This document shows, in pieces, positions 10,964 to 23,465 of a stretch of DNA of 64,000 bases. The notes under the pieces are model-generated. The model was not told the DNA's origin. It made no database searches and saw only the letters and a list, made by a program, of their open reading frames with translations. A program made the translations under genes and the position numbers. Origin of the DNA: Carposina sasakii (lineage: Eukaryota > Arthropoda > Insecta > Lepidoptera > Carposinidae). Each line of letters starts with the position of its first letter. Within the stretch, counting starts at the first letter, position 1. The DNA lies in contig CP053157.1 in the NCBI GenBank assembly GCA_014607495.2, forward strand, positions 310,001 through 374,000, written 5' to 3'.

Positions 10964-11680
10964 AGTAAGTAGGTAACTATTTATTATCTGCCTAAGATTA
11001 CGTAATTTGTTTTAAAAACAAAAGTCAAAAGCAAATATCTTAATATGTTACAAGTATGGCATCATCAACCACACCCACATAACAAGTCTCGTGCTACATC
11101 TTAGCGGCTCCGGCTGGTGGTTTCCCGGGTTTTTCCTTCTAGCGGCGTGTTTCCCGCCAACACCGATAGTATTGCAACTTCAGGCAATGTGGGTGACCGG
11201 GGCAATGACCCCAGGTGAGAAGAAAGGTGCTTGAATGTTGCGAAATTGCAGACGTAGAATGAGATGGGTGAGAGTGACATATTGTGACATTTTCACGTCA
11301 AATTTACATGGCCATATAAAAAGTAGACAAAATAAGTGTATGCACTTTGCGTGTAAAAATGGACTTTAGAAGGAGAATATAGGCTCGTTCTTGAATTAGG
11401 ACTCACTTAATAGATTTTCATTAATATAAGTGCTTTGCACGAAGAGTACATAATACGCTTATTTTATCAAGGTGTTCATAGATCTGTAGTGGTTGCGTAA
11501 ATGCAAGATATTGTCGCTGGAACCGATTTCATGTTACTATTGTTGCACGGGTAGTATGAGAAAGAAAGAGCGACTCACAAAATTTAGCTGAAATGCTACA
11601 AAAATGCACTTTTCACAAATGAGAGTGTTACCATGCCTTTGACGTGCTTCCACGCAACACATGCTACGCTGGTTGGTACC
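10964..11680. other. No gene recognised
   Basis: Mixed-composition sequence, with a GC-richer patch at about 11095-11225 (CGGCTCCGGCTGG, GGCGGGAAAC in reverse). It could be an old transposon coding fragment, but no frame was recognisable. Confidence 0.4.
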
Positions 11681-11999
11681 TAGCGACTCCGTCCGCGTGG
11701 ACTACAGAAAAAACGAAATGTCGAAATTAACCGGGATAAAAACATTTTCCCGGGATAAAAAGTAACCTATATGCTAAGTGGGACATGTCACAATATATTC
11801 CTGAAAACTGCATCGAAATCGGTTTAGCCGTTTCTGAGATTAGCGTGCACAAACGCACAGACAAACAGACGAACAGACAAAAATTCCAAATATCATTCTT
11901 TTGGGTACTATTGCGTTAAAAGGTCTCTTATAATATTTTTTCTCATATATCTTCCATTTAAGACAGCGATCCGTTACATTTTTATTATATGTATAGATA
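11681..11999. mobile_element. ACTAGTGGACGCCCGCGACT-family repeat
   Basis: GCGACTCCGTCCGCGTGGAC, TTTTCCCGGGATAAAAAGTA, TCGAAATCGGTTTAGCCGTT, GTGCACAAACGCACAGACAA and the end TATTATATGTATAGATA match the copies at 19223, 23144 and 50895. A SINE inserted at its 3' end duplicated ATGTATAGATA. Confidence 0.8.
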
Positions 12000-12318
12000 G
12001 CGGTGATAGCCCATTGGTTAAGACATGCACCTTCCAAGCGGGAGGCGTAAGTTCGATCCCAGTCACGGGCCTGTACCAATGAATTTATTTCATGTACAGA
12101 TATTAATATTGCAAAATTGTCACTTAGATCGTAAAACCGTTGGTCCTGCGCCTGATCTCTCTCCGGTCGTGTCCGGACTATGAGAGTAACGGAATAGAGA
12201 GTGCATCTGTGTTTGCGCACACACTTGTGTACTATAATATCTCCTGCGTACCTGACCAATCTCCGTAGAGATTGGTCGCCTTGGCCGAAATACGGTCGGA
12301 GATCATCATCATCATCAT
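12000..12318 (+). repeat. tRNA-derived SINE B, full length with 11-bp target duplication
   Basis: The head GCGGTGATAGCCCATTGGTT (box A) and GTTCGATCCCAGTCACGG (box B) is followed by the body GATCTCTCTCCGGTCGTGTC and the end ACGGTCGGAGATCATCATC. ATGTATAGATA at 11989-11999 recurs at 12319-12329, marking the insertion. Confidence 0.88.
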
Positions 12319-12329
12319 ATGTATAGATA

Positions 12330-12965
12330 AAAACTTAAGATATTTTTATTGCATGTATGAAAGAATAGCTTTATCCATTATCACAATATTGGAATACTTA
12401 ACAGAAACTTTATAATTTTTTGTTTGTTACAATCGTCTTCGAGCACGTCTCTATCATTTACGCTTTTACTATCGTAAATGTCTAATATTGTCCTCGGTTT
12501 CCCCTAGATTTTATTCTATTTCGACAAAATATTTACAATATGCCTAAACCACAAACTAACTAAATAGCTAACCCATGGTATATTTAACGGGTTATGAAAT
12601 CATAAAACTACCTAATTGTATTTTCCTGTACACGTAGATAAATATTAACAATAATGTACTGATATAGTATATTTTATTAAACTAAGTAAGTACCCAAATA
12701 TTATTTCACAATATATGTCGATTATATTATTTCACGCCTGGTAATAAGCCGGGATTATTAGTAGGCACCTTAATATTTTACTGCGCATTTAATTATGATT
12801 TTTCGTTCTCTCTATTCAGATTTATTGTACTGTAAAAACATATGGAAAGTGTATACACCTATAATATACAAACATAGAAACATATATTATGAGTAATAGA
12901 TTTATTTAAATCCTTAAGGACATATTTATGTTTATGAGGACATTATTATAAGAGCCAATTGAAAT
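12330..12965. other. No gene recognised
   Basis: Very AT-rich. No gene, repeat family or regulatory site that I can support. Confidence 0.5.
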
Positions 12966-13263
12966 GATATTTTTTATCTCTATTGAGGGATCGCCCACCA
13001 CCGGGCCCTATACCCTCAGCTGACCCTCGGATCTGCCGACTCATGATCACGAACACAAGACACTACAGTCGCAACGAGAAGTCAGATTCAAGCACCTAGC
13101 ATGCAACCATAAATACATAGCTGCTAATCCGAAAACCAATTAAAATTTTAATCGACATATGTTTCGCCAACACCCGTGGTATCATCAGGATTAGGTGGCG
13201 GATTCCTCAATAGAGATTTGAACTTCCGAATAGTGACGCGTGATACAATTCGATATTTTTTAT
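12966..13263 (+). mobile_element. SINE-like long-stem element (copy A) with 12-bp target duplication
   Basis: GATATTTTTTAT at 12966-12977 is repeated at 13252-13263. The 274 bp between start CTCTATTGAGG, continue GCCCACCACCGGGCCCTATA, and near the 3' end have GGTGGCGGATTCCTCAATAG, which is complementary to the start. The 3' tail is TTTGAACTTCCGAATAGTGA, CGCGTGATACAATT. Related copies: 58132-58235 (internally shortened) and 30690-30732 (5'-truncated). I do not recognise a named family. Confidence 0.8.
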
Positions 13264-14443
13264 AACATGATCAATATGAGGGTTTAAACACTTAGAGGTG
13301 CTAAAAGGTCAAAAGTGAAAAATAAGAATAAATTATATTTTATAACATCAGAAACTAGAACATTTAGGTTTACCCCTTTTTTACTTGGTTGGCAACGAAA
13401 AACTACGCCCTTTATGGACCATCTTCTGCAAAGCAGCAGACCCAACACCAAATACTCGTAGCATTCCGGAAGGTAGACTGACGTTTAGGTATGAATGGAC
13501 TATTTAAAGCGGTGACCCCAAGGTTCAAGGGCGAAGAAATGGTGGTAGATTTTCCTTCCCTGGTGCCTTCCTTCCTTATTACAACAGGACAACATCACAT
13601 GATAACATAAAAAATCTGGTGTTACAGGCTATACGGGTCATCCTCATACTGAATCACGAGTACTTTACAAATCATTATCATCATCATCTTCCTGCTTTTT
13701 TTACATTATTTAGGTATGGGGTCGGCGACGGTTCATTGGAAGTTAATTTTTTCATGTTTTTTTTTGTTAACGGCCGTTTGCCTGTCTGACGTCAACTCTC
13801 CTAAACTTTTCAAATAATACAAATAAATTGGGAAAAAATTAAAAATAATCAAACAATACTTAATAAAATTATTAATAAAGCATGGCGTGATACTCCACAC
13901 AAAATAAATAAGTTATTTATGTAATTAGTTAATTACTAAAAATACATTATATATTATTATGCATCTATCAAGATATCACTCGTAGAGTATAGATTGCTAA
14001 CAAAAAATGTTGTATCGGAATTTAGTTGTCCGAAAATATATTTTTATTTATTTATTTCTATAAATCTAAAGAAATATAAATTGTACAATAATTATAATTA
14101 AGTACATAATGAATAATACAATTTTCTAATTGTATTTTGTATTAAATTAATAATATTAAAAAGTCCATGTAACGTAGAATTTAAAATCCTACTCTACCGG
14201 TGTTAAATGTGTAAGTATTTTTATTTTATTCAATCATCATTAAAATAAAATATCAATGATTTAATTGAAATAATAGAGTTTGATAAAGCAGTTATCAATT
14301 TATATTACGTATAAGTACTGTACTATACAAATACAAAGTAACCCACGTGTAAGCTCCATTCACTTAGAACACAATTTTCAGTTTCACGTATCGGCGTACC
14401 TGTCGTTGTTTACCAAACTCTTTGTAGAGCTAAAACGTAGTAA
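13264..14443. other. Upstream region of the ETS gene, no other gene
   Basis: AT-rich, with TATTTATTTATTT runs near 14040. No conserved frame. Promoter and 5' leader elements of the downstream ETS gene may lie in its last few hundred bases. Confidence 0.45.
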
Positions 14444-14463
14444 GTCCTTATCAAACTCCGCGA

Positions 14464-14469
14464 TATAAA
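14464..14469 (+). promoter_or_regulatory. Candidate TATA box for the ETS gene
   Basis: TATAAA lies 97 bp upstream of the ETS start codon, at the point where composition changes from AT-rich to GC-rich. A start about 31 bp downstream would fall near 14495. No strong initiator is visible, and an upstream non-coding exon is possible. Confidence 0.3.
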
Positions 14470-14560
14470 CAAAGGCTACAATAAACAGTACTTGACAGAG
14501 CTCGCGTCGTCGCCGCGTCACTCCGAGTTGAACCGCCGGCCGCTCCGCACGCGCCTCACG

Positions 14561-15429
14561 ATGTTAGAACACGTGCGTCCGTACGACGTCGACTACGGCT
14601 ACAGCCCCGCGCCCGCAGCCCCCGCGAGACTCGAAAACTTTCAAGTCTTCAAGAAAATACCCTACACCTACGGAAACTACCCCGCCTCCTACGAGGGATA
14701 CGACCACGACGTTGACCCGAACGTTTACCACACTCTTGTCAGCGCCTACGAGTACCACCGCGATGACTGGCGCAACAAACCTGTCGTCGAATGGACCGCC
14801 GATGACACCACGCGCTGGGTCTACGATGTGGTCCACAACATGGGCACCCTGGACACCAGCTTCCCTTTCTACAACTTCGCAGTGACCGGACACGAGCTCA
14901 GAGACATGAACTGCGAGACTATAGTACACAAGGCGGACCCTTACAACTCTGACCCTTATCTTATGAAAATTGGCGAGACCATCTTCGAGAAGCTGCAGGA
15001 CAAACTCCAACAGGATGACTATCAAACGTCAGTGGTTAGGTTTCCGGACAGCATCCAGTATCAGCAACAGCAGTGCACCTTAGTAGATTTGGATAAGTTT
15101 AACAGGAGAGATAAGTCGCACGAAGTGTTAGGTTACGTTCCCAATGACATCAGGCTGATGACCTACAACAATGACTCCAGCGACGACACAGACGTGCTTC
15201 GCTCGACATGTAGTGCGTCGCCGACCGGCTCGTACCATAGCGAAGTCAGCAAGTCTGAAGAGGACAAGCACAAGATAGCCAAGAGACGGCCGGGCCGGCC
15301 GCCCGGGAAGAAAGTGTGCAAACGTCAACGTAACCTGTCAGTCCCGGAGTTCCTGAAAAACCTCATCCTAGACCCCCGGTACTGTCCAGAAATAATCAGA
15401 TGGGAATGTTATCCAGAGAAAAAGTTCAG
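14561..15429 (+). CDS. ETS transcription factor, ESE/Elf3-like, coding exon 1
   Basis: Codes for residues 1-289 and two bases of codon 290 of a 358-residue nuclear DNA-binding protein. The first in-frame ATG is at 14561. The frame is open back to 14444, but no ATG occurs there. A tyrosine- and proline-rich N-terminus (1-70) precedes a Pointed/SAM domain at about 72-148 (VEWTADDTTRWV, FYNFAVTGHELRDMNCETI). Next come an acidic serine-rich linker (about 204-235), an AT-hook with GRP core at 245-247 within basic residues, and the first half of the ETS domain (VPEFLKNLILDPRY, RWECYPEKKF). The donor is AG|GTGAGT. A Pointed domain, AT-hook and C-terminal ETS domain together are the Elf3/ESE layout, and the Pointed segment YNFAVTGHEL resembles Elf5. 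GC and CpG content is higher than in the flanks. Membership of the ETS family is near certain. The ESE assignment is probable. Confidence 0.93.
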
Positions 15430-17450
15430 GTGAGTTCTGTTGTTGCAATATAAAATTTGCGTTTTGCTGGCTCTATAAAAGTGCATCGTGACTGTTGCCG
15501 GCCGCGTCTCTGAATGCATCTCATGCATAATGCATGAGCCGGCACGTGGACCATCACACGCCGCCATTACTATTTTATAGTTTATTACTGAACTTGCCGC
15601 TCCACAAGTTGATATCTCAACTCATACTTTGTTACAAATTGGTTTAAAACAATTCTGCTACCTTGAGGCAGAAGATAATGATAGGTGAGTACAGATACGC
15701 GATATGTAAAGCAGGTCTCCTTGCGATGGTGCGGAGTAAGCAGCGAGGGTCATGAGCGACGACTCCGGTATGCAGATGTACCGCCTTGAGGCTCTTTATT
15801 ACTGACAATTAAGTATTAATATTGGAAATTTCATTTATATTTACGGACAATATCGCACTTATTATAACCGTTGTAACATTGAGTGTCTTCTTAAGTTTAT
15901 TAGACGATTAACCGAGACCTTCATTGACCATTATTATTCATTTGACATTGATACTAATTAATTGCATTTCTTCTGTTCGTAAGGATTGAAGTTGTGCAAT
16001 CGTTGAGTTTAAATGGTTATTGCATTACATTCTGCGACTATCTTACATACACCCCAACAATACTTTCTTTTCAATTTATTTTCAAAATCGTTATAACTAC
16101 ATTAAATGAAAACATGGTGCTTTTATAAACCCCAGTCAAACACGACTCTTAGCACCATAATATATTGAATATTTGTCAAATTATACAGTTTTTAGTTTTT
16201 TGTTTATTAGCATGGCTCTTGAGGACTCTAATATAGTAATCTATTTTTATAAAATATGGCGAATTATTGGAACTGTTAAATATTTTTCGCGATACAAGAG
16301 CAGAGAACTCAGCTAAAAATGCTTCTTCGATTGCGATAAGGTTAAAAACAAAGGCGTGCCCGATATAGATAACAGAAAGAAAACTAGGCTAAAGCATTGT
16401 TTGTTTACGTATCAACGTAGACAGATAAAATTCTAAAGAACTGTGGAAATTGTTGTGTTAGTCAACATATCTATCCAACAATTTGTACGTTTTTGATCAA
16501 TATTAGTACATTTGAGATGGCATAGAATTTTTTTTTATTACGTAAATCCTAACGATGAAGTAGTCAATGGATCTCTACATTTCTACTAGAGGTTTTAGTG
16601 CAGTCTGAATGATATGTAGCAAAGAATAATTTTGGTAGTATTTTTGACAACAGTCTTGTTCTGTGGAGAATCTTTAATGAAATAGTTATAAATAAATTAG
16701 CTGTAGCTAAGAAATAATAAAAAATTGAAGGGTATCTCTTTACTTATAGTAAAAATGAATCAAATTCAATAAAAATTAGGCATGCGACATGGGAATCACC
16801 GGCAATGCGCCTCTTGACCTATTGAAATCTTCTCATGTTATCAGATTATCACTAAGTCAAAGCGTCACTTGTATAATTAATTATTCGTTATTACCTAGTT
16901 TTTACTGCCTCGACCTTGCTTCACTACGGCCTCATCGGTTCACACGTTGAAAAACAACAATCGATCTATTGAGCTCTATTTATGGAGGGCTAAGATTGAT
17001 ATTAAATGTGTTAAAGTTGATGATGTTGGTGCGAAGTGACTTGACATGACCTTTGACAACAGTTTTTAGGTGTAATTAGGAATCTGTGATAACGATCGAA
17101 TAATTATGTCGAACAGTATAGGAAGAATTGTTTGTTATTAATTAGCATCTTCATTATTAGTTAATGGTATTATTATAATAATAAATAACATGATAAGCTA
17201 AGTGCTACACGTCCCCAAACATTTGACTGAGATGGATCTAACTAATGGCATTGGTAATTTAAAGGTACCTATTTTAATATATAACCATAAAAAAATTATA
17301 GGTAAATTTTAAGAGAGAGCTCAAATTAATTTGTTGGGAACCTGCGATGCGCAATACCTACTAAAATTTCTAGACTAAAATAGTTAGTGTATCTAGCGAT
17401 AATATTTATTTAGTCCTATTGTGCATAGTTATACTGTAGGTATTTAAAAT

Positions 17451-17838
17451 ACAGGGTGATTTTTGGTCGTCAACGTTCCCGAAAACTACGGAATCTCCTC
17501 ATCATCACGATCATTTTTCTCCATGGAAGCATACCTGGGAAGTGTCTGGTTTCCAAAATATTAGGGTCCAAAGTTAAGTAAATAGACTGCGTTTTTCTGC
17601 ATAAATGCACATAGACGCGCGTAGCAGGATTTTTTCACGAAAAATAATTAATATCTGTCTATAAAAAAACTAACATAAACACTAGACACTATAAATTTCG
17701 CACGATCAAGGAATTTAAATTTTTTTTCAAAAAAAAAATTTTATTTTTCCCAGCATTTTTTTTGCCATAAACTTACTTTATTTCATGTATAGAATACGTA
17801 CCCTTCGTTAAAGGTGGCCACAAAAAAACATCCTGTAT
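17451..17838 (-). mobile_element. CAGGGTG-ended element, complete
   Basis: ACAGGGTGATTTTTGGTCGT to AAAAACATCCTGTAT. Nearly the same length and sequence as 46421-46809 in the opposite orientation. Confidence 0.85.
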
Positions 17839-19222
17839 AGCATAGTAAACTTCCCCGAAAAATCATCAACAGATAACTCTTTATTGTACTGATCAACATA
17901 AAATGATATATATAGAATATAGTTTGTTTACAAGACTCGTTCACACATGCTCGGACTGGTTCCGAAGGTATTCTCAGAATGTATCTTATTCAGGTAATTG
18001 GCTGACAAAGACCTTCACAGTAATGACATGTAGCTTGTATATTAGCATTGATAGATATCTCTGAGTAATATAAATTATATAATAGTCTCAGCAACTAAAT
18101 GCTTGCCGTGAGATATGCAACTGCCCCAAGAATTACTATAGCATTATTTGAAATTATAAAATATTCTTGTCGAAGAGGATCTGAATAAATACATAATTTG
18201 ATATAGACAGGTATAAACGTACTTTTACATATTAAACATAATATGTTAAACCACGTAAAAAAATAATCTCGATCTCTTGGGCCTCAAGAAGTTATGTAGC
18301 CCGTTACATTTTTTGAAATTTGTCAAAAATTTTGTCTGACCTACCTTGCCTTGTCACAGGTCCGTTTATTATGATTGAAATGCATTTTTTATAATTAAAC
18401 TATCTAATAATAGATTCTAATCTACTGATATGTATAATACAAACAAACGGCATGTTTTTTGTGATTCAGACAGTTTTTTACAATTATCACAGTCATGAGC
18501 ACGACCTCTGTGAGGCTATTATGTTTTTGTTAACAACATTTTGAAGCCTGCTCAGACTGATATTACGTAGCATCTACTTAAGTACTATATCTATTCCGTC
18601 TGCCAACTATAAATATAAAAATACTGCGACTTGTTTTCATAAAAACACAAACACCAAGGTAGTTTATATTAAAATACATTAAAAAAACTTTTCTTTGCCA
18701 ATGTGGATTATCTATTTTGAATGATTAATATTGCATAATTAAGGATTAAGAGTAAGGGTTTTTGAAAGCTTTTCCAGAATTATAATAAATACAAGTACCT
18801 ACATGACGTAAAAATTAAAAATATAAATAGCTGCTCATATTTTTGCTATTCCTAGTATAGCTCTCATAATTGTATATAAAAAAACTATAATATAGCAATA
18901 TAGAATTATATAATGCGAGGGTGGCCCCCTCCCTTGCAGTCACTACAGTATGGATTTTTTTCTCCCTCCACTCAAGGCTACAGCTTCCGGTAACATTTCC
19001 AAGATCCACGTGTATCTTATAATACACTCCACCTTTATATATGTAGATATACTATGTTCCCATACTAATATTATACATGTCAGTGTAAGTGCCTACAATT
19101 TCGGTGGCACAAATAATCTAAATTATTTGACAGTTTATCTCGTCATACGAAAATTATAAAACCGTTTAGCCGAATATTTACTTTAAATATTGTAAATGTC
19201 GATTCAGAAATTTTGTATAAGT

Positions 19223-19540
19223 ACTAGTGGACGTTCGCGATTCCGTCCGCGTAGACTACAGAAAAAACAAAACGTCCAAATTATCTGGGATAAAAAGTAG
19301 CCTATATGTTAAGTGGGACCTGTAATAATATATTCCTGACAACTGCGTCGAAATCGGTTCAGCCGTTTTCAAGATTAGCGTGCACAAACGCACAAACAGA
19401 CAAACCGACAGACAAAAATTCCAAAAACCATTCTTTTGGGTACTAATGCGTTGATAAAGGTCTCCTATGATATTTTTTCTCATATATCTTCCATGTACAG
19501 ACAGCGATCCGTTACATTTTTATTATATGTATAGATAGAT
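19223..19540. mobile_element. ACTAGTGGACGCCCGCGACT-family repeat
   Basis: From ACTAGTGGACGTTCGCGATT to TTATTATATGTATAGATAGA, with the conserved middle CGAAATCGGTTCAGCCGTTT. No coding capacity. Confidence 0.8.
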
Positions 19541-20103
19541 TAGGTATTATATTTTATTCGATCATGTAAGATTATGCCTAATTAAAAATAATACTAGATC
19601 GTAATATTATAAAATTCCATCGATTAAGTTATTTTCTGCAAATTTTTATTCTCATTTATCTTAAAATAACTTTGATTAGTTATAAAATAAACAAAAATAC
19701 AAATATAATTTATATTCTCTTGGTAAATACCATCTTAACTAATATTTTATTTCCTAACTTACTAAAAAATGTTTAATTATGCTGTGTATGTAGTGAACAA
19801 ACTAATTTGATGTAATATATTTTTGTTATGTCAAGATATAACTGTACTTTATTATAAAAAAATATTGATACAGCTACAGGGGTGAAAAGGCACGTGTATT
19901 TGAATTTTGACATAGTAAATAAACAAGCAAAACACAAAAAGTGGCTTTTTAAATTGCAATGTTAAATGTAGATCCATCCATATCCCTATACAATCCTGAA
20001 TCCATTCAAGATGTAAAGAGAACAACAAAAATAATAATTATATAAATTGCATAGGTTATTATTCTATCATGTACAAAAAAATAGTAATAGTATAGAATAC
20101 TGT

Positions 20104-20240
20104 GTTACCATGGCTACGAAAACCTCGTGTAAAAATGTTGGTTCGCAGTTCTTTTGTACCCGCACAATTTCTGCGAGCCTCCGCTGCAGGCGTGACGTTA
20201 AGGCCGGTCGCCATGGCAACGCCCAGGGAAGCTTCAGTCA
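20104..20240. promoter_or_regulatory. GC-rich intronic patch with two RFX X-box-like palindromes
   Basis: GTTACCATGGCTAC at 20104-20117 and GTCGCCATGGCAAC at 20207-20220 each closely match the RFX X-box palindrome GTTGCCATGGCAAC. An E-box CACGTG lies within GTCACGTGTC near 20240, next to TTCAGTCAC. The patch (about 20100-20340) is much more GC-rich than the surrounding intron, so it could be an enhancer or an alternative promoter. Motif matches are direct; function is inferred. Confidence 0.35.
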
Positions 20241-20880
20241 CGTGTCGTGAGCTTCCGCGTTTTTTTTTCTCTCACTCTACGCGCATTTTTCTCCCTGTCC
20301 CCCCTCCACGCCCCCCAAGGCTCGTGTACGCGACTTAATTGCGTCTGTGAGTGTGGTCCAGAGAAATTAGAGCGGGATTAGTTGGGTACAGAGACTTTTT
20401 GTTTACATTCGGTGGTATTTTTTTGTATAATTTATTGTTAAATAGGTTGGTTCACTAATATTTAATAGATAGTTGGTCAGAAAACTTTTATTTTAAAAAA
20501 TATGATTCATCTACTGCTTCATTTGCAATTCGCCAACGTTAAGTGATTGATGTTTATTTTCTTAAAATAATTGTCATACTCTTAGGTTTATTATTCAAAA
20601 TTATATTATTTATTTATTACTTCATATAAGTATTTATAATATGTGTAGGTATAAATTTACTAAAGGAAACACAATTACTAATGATTATAATTATAAAACA
20701 ATATACATATATGTTATTATAAATTGTTTATTGCAAGTATAACAGACCTAATTAACAGGATTATTTTGAGACTTGAAGCCGCTAATTAAAATGAACTCTA
20801 CAAGCAACATACTGTAACCGATAAACCAAGCGCCTATTATATATTTATATAGGGTGTTATTTTAGTCAACTACACCGATT

Positions 20881-20917
20881 TAAAGAAAGAAAGAAAGAAA
20901 GAAGAAAGAAAGAAATT
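20881..20917. repeat. GAAA microsatellite, LINE 3' tail
   Basis: About eight GAAA units lie at the 3' end of the minus-strand LINE fragment (read there as TTTC repeats after GCTGAATAAATAA). This fits a LINE that ends in a short tandem tail. Confidence 0.75.
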
Positions 20918-22530
20918 ATTTATTCAGCATTCAAAAATGTTTCACAATACAGCCAAACAGAAAAACATAATTATGCTGAAATGGACCCAGCTCAGCATAC
21001 AGCTGCAGACCAAAACAGATGGCCTGCAGCGCTGGTTTTCAGCTGGACCCGTATATTAGTGTTCCAGAATACACTATAAAATATAAATCAAATTTTCAAT
21101 ATGGTAACTACATAAATGCACAAGCTATTTATACAATTAACCTGCTGGTTAATTGGGTAAACTATAAAATCAAAACATATCTTTACATTTATTATAAAGT
21201 AAGTATATAAATATAGATAGATAAAATACAATACAATACTATACATACAGATAAAAAATAAATAAATAAAAGTATTTAAGAATAAAACATATATCAAGTT
21301 CACAATAGGCAAAAGTTTTTTCAAAATAATAAAACAAATATAATAGAATTGAGTGGGTAGTAAGTAGATATTACGAACCAGAGAACGTTAAACCAGAGAG
21401 TTGCAATTCAAAAATTAATTCCTTAAAATGCTTCTTAAAAATATTTATATTTGGAAGGTAACGTATTGGGGGAGGTATATTATTCCATATTTTTGATGCA
21501 GTATATTTAAAACTACCCTTAAAAGCTGTTGTACTGTGTGGAGGAATAGCGAGGCGAGCAAGACGAATAGATGAAGACCAGGAAAGTTTACTGTATAAAT
21601 ATGATGGTGAACACTTATTAATTATGCCAAATAACAGGGATGCGTAGTGAAAAGATCTCCTTGAGGACATGTTCAAAACTTTGGCGTCATTCAGGTAAGG
21701 CGAAACATGACTCCTAGGTGGTATATTAAAACAGAATCGGGCACAAGCATTCTGGACACGTTGTATAAGATTTTTTGTCTTCGCTAGAAGCCTTGGCCCA
21801 TACACAGCATCCCCATAATTAAACTTAGATAATATTAGCGAGTCCACAAGCCGAATGCGAAGATCAACTGATAAATAACTACGAACGGTATATAAAACTT
21901 TCAAACGATAAAAACAGTTGCGAACCAGTTCCAATATGTGTGCTTCAAACCTAAGTTCAGAGTCCATAATGAGACCTAGATTACGAGCTACAGGTGAAGA
22001 ACAGATTGTTTGACCCTTTACACTCAGACACGGGTTCCTTGAAGATACTTTTAAGATTTGCTGTTTTGAACCTAAGATCATGAATTTCGTCTTACTAGGA
22101 TTTAATACCAGGCTGTTACTATTTGACCATTCATCAATCCTAGCTAAGTCCTCATTTATCATTGCTACGGCACCGTCTACTTCAGTAGGTTTACAAGAAA
22201 GATATAATTGCAAGTCATCCGCATAAAGGTGAAATTTACAATTTTTTATGGAGTTCGTGATGTCAGCGGTATAGAGGATGAAAAGCAAGGGTCCCAGGAT
22301 AGATCCCTGGGGTACACCTCGGTTGGTAGAGGCAATAGAGGAAGAGACTACTGTACCATTAGGATTTTCAATTTGAACAAATTGATTACGGTGACTTAAA
22401 TAACTATCAAACCATTTAATTGTGGGTGGGTCAAATCCATAGAATGATAGCTTAGACAGCAGTAAAGGAATATTAATAGTCTCAAAAGCACGCGAGAAAT
22501 CGAGATATTTGGTGATTATAGTGTCAATAT
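20918..22530 (-). pseudogene. 5'-truncated non-LTR retrotransposon (RT C-terminal half)
   Basis: The minus-strand frame is open from about 22530 to a stop at 21371. It starts at RT motif A (LDFSRAFETI), then GVPQGSILGP (motif B region) and FHLYADD (motif C), followed by the thumb and C-terminal region (NYGDAVYGPRL, RVQNACARFCF). Endonuclease and N-terminal RT motifs are missing, so it cannot move itself. The untranslated tail runs to the GAAA microsatellite. Motif A has Arg for the usual Lys and Glu for the second Asp. Jockey/CR1-type by motif style. Confidence 0.88.
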
Positions 22531-23143
22531 GAATAATTTTAAAGTATTAGTTTAAAAAAAAATCCTTGTACACTTATGAATTTAATAGTCTTAATAAAAT
22601 TCATTTGTACAATTTTTTGCTTCATATACTCCGCAGAACAAAAAAACTATCTATATTATTATGGTGGGATTTCATATTTGTATGTTGCGATCAAAATAAA
22701 CAACTCGATGACTAGTACTTAGTAGGAAACGTAGTTACTACTTAGTAGTTAGAACTTAGTTACTACCACAAAGAAGTCGTTCATTATTTGGATTTAGCCA
22801 CACCCTATATTTGGTTATCAGACTTATCAATATTTTCCGGAAGTTGCATACATCGGTATATTATTTTAATAAGTCATTAAAGGTGATAAAAAAATGTAGT
22901 TAAAACATCACTAACCGATAACTTACGTTATGTAAATAATCTATTTCTGTATTACTAGTTCTTTGCAAGTAATAAATATATACGGTATCTTCTACAAATC
23001 CGTACCAATAATATATATTTTTTATTATAGAAAATAATCAATAATATGAAACGAAATAACCATGCTTGCTTATTCAGCTAGTGTAAAACCCTGGGATTTC
23101 CTTCTATTCCAAAACGAATGGCCAAGACATTCCATAGTTCATA

Positions 23144-23465
23144 CTAGTGGACGCCCGCGACTCCGTCTGCGTGGACTGCAGAAAAAACAAAATGTCCGGG
23201 ATAAAAACATTTTCCCGGGATAAAAAGTAGCCTATATATTAAGTGGGACCTGTCACAATATATTCCTGAAAACTGCATCGAAATCGGTTCAGCCGTTTTT
23301 AAAATTAGCGTGCACAAATGCACAGACAAACAGACAAACAGACAAAAATTCAAAAAATCATTGTTTTGGGTACTATTGCGTTGATAAAGGACTCCTATAA
23401 TATTTTTTCTCATATATCTTCCATGTACAGATAGCGAGCCGTTACATTTTTATTATATGTATAGA
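23144..23465. mobile_element. ACTAGTGGACGCCCGCGACT-family repeat
   Basis: ACTAGTGGACGCCCGCGACT to TTATTATATGTATAGA. Internal TTTTCCCGGGATAAAAAGTA and ATCGGTTCAGCCGTTTTTAA. Confidence 0.82.

Noticed and set aside
11840..12259. A 139-residue minus-strand open frame
   Set aside because: It spans the antisense of an interspersed repeat and a SINE. Similar frames appear at 46905-47189 only because the SINE recurs.
14564..15025. A 153-residue open frame antisense to ETS exon 1
   Set aside because: It is low-complexity (valine and glycine runs) and mirrors the codon bias of the GC-rich sense exon. No domain is present.
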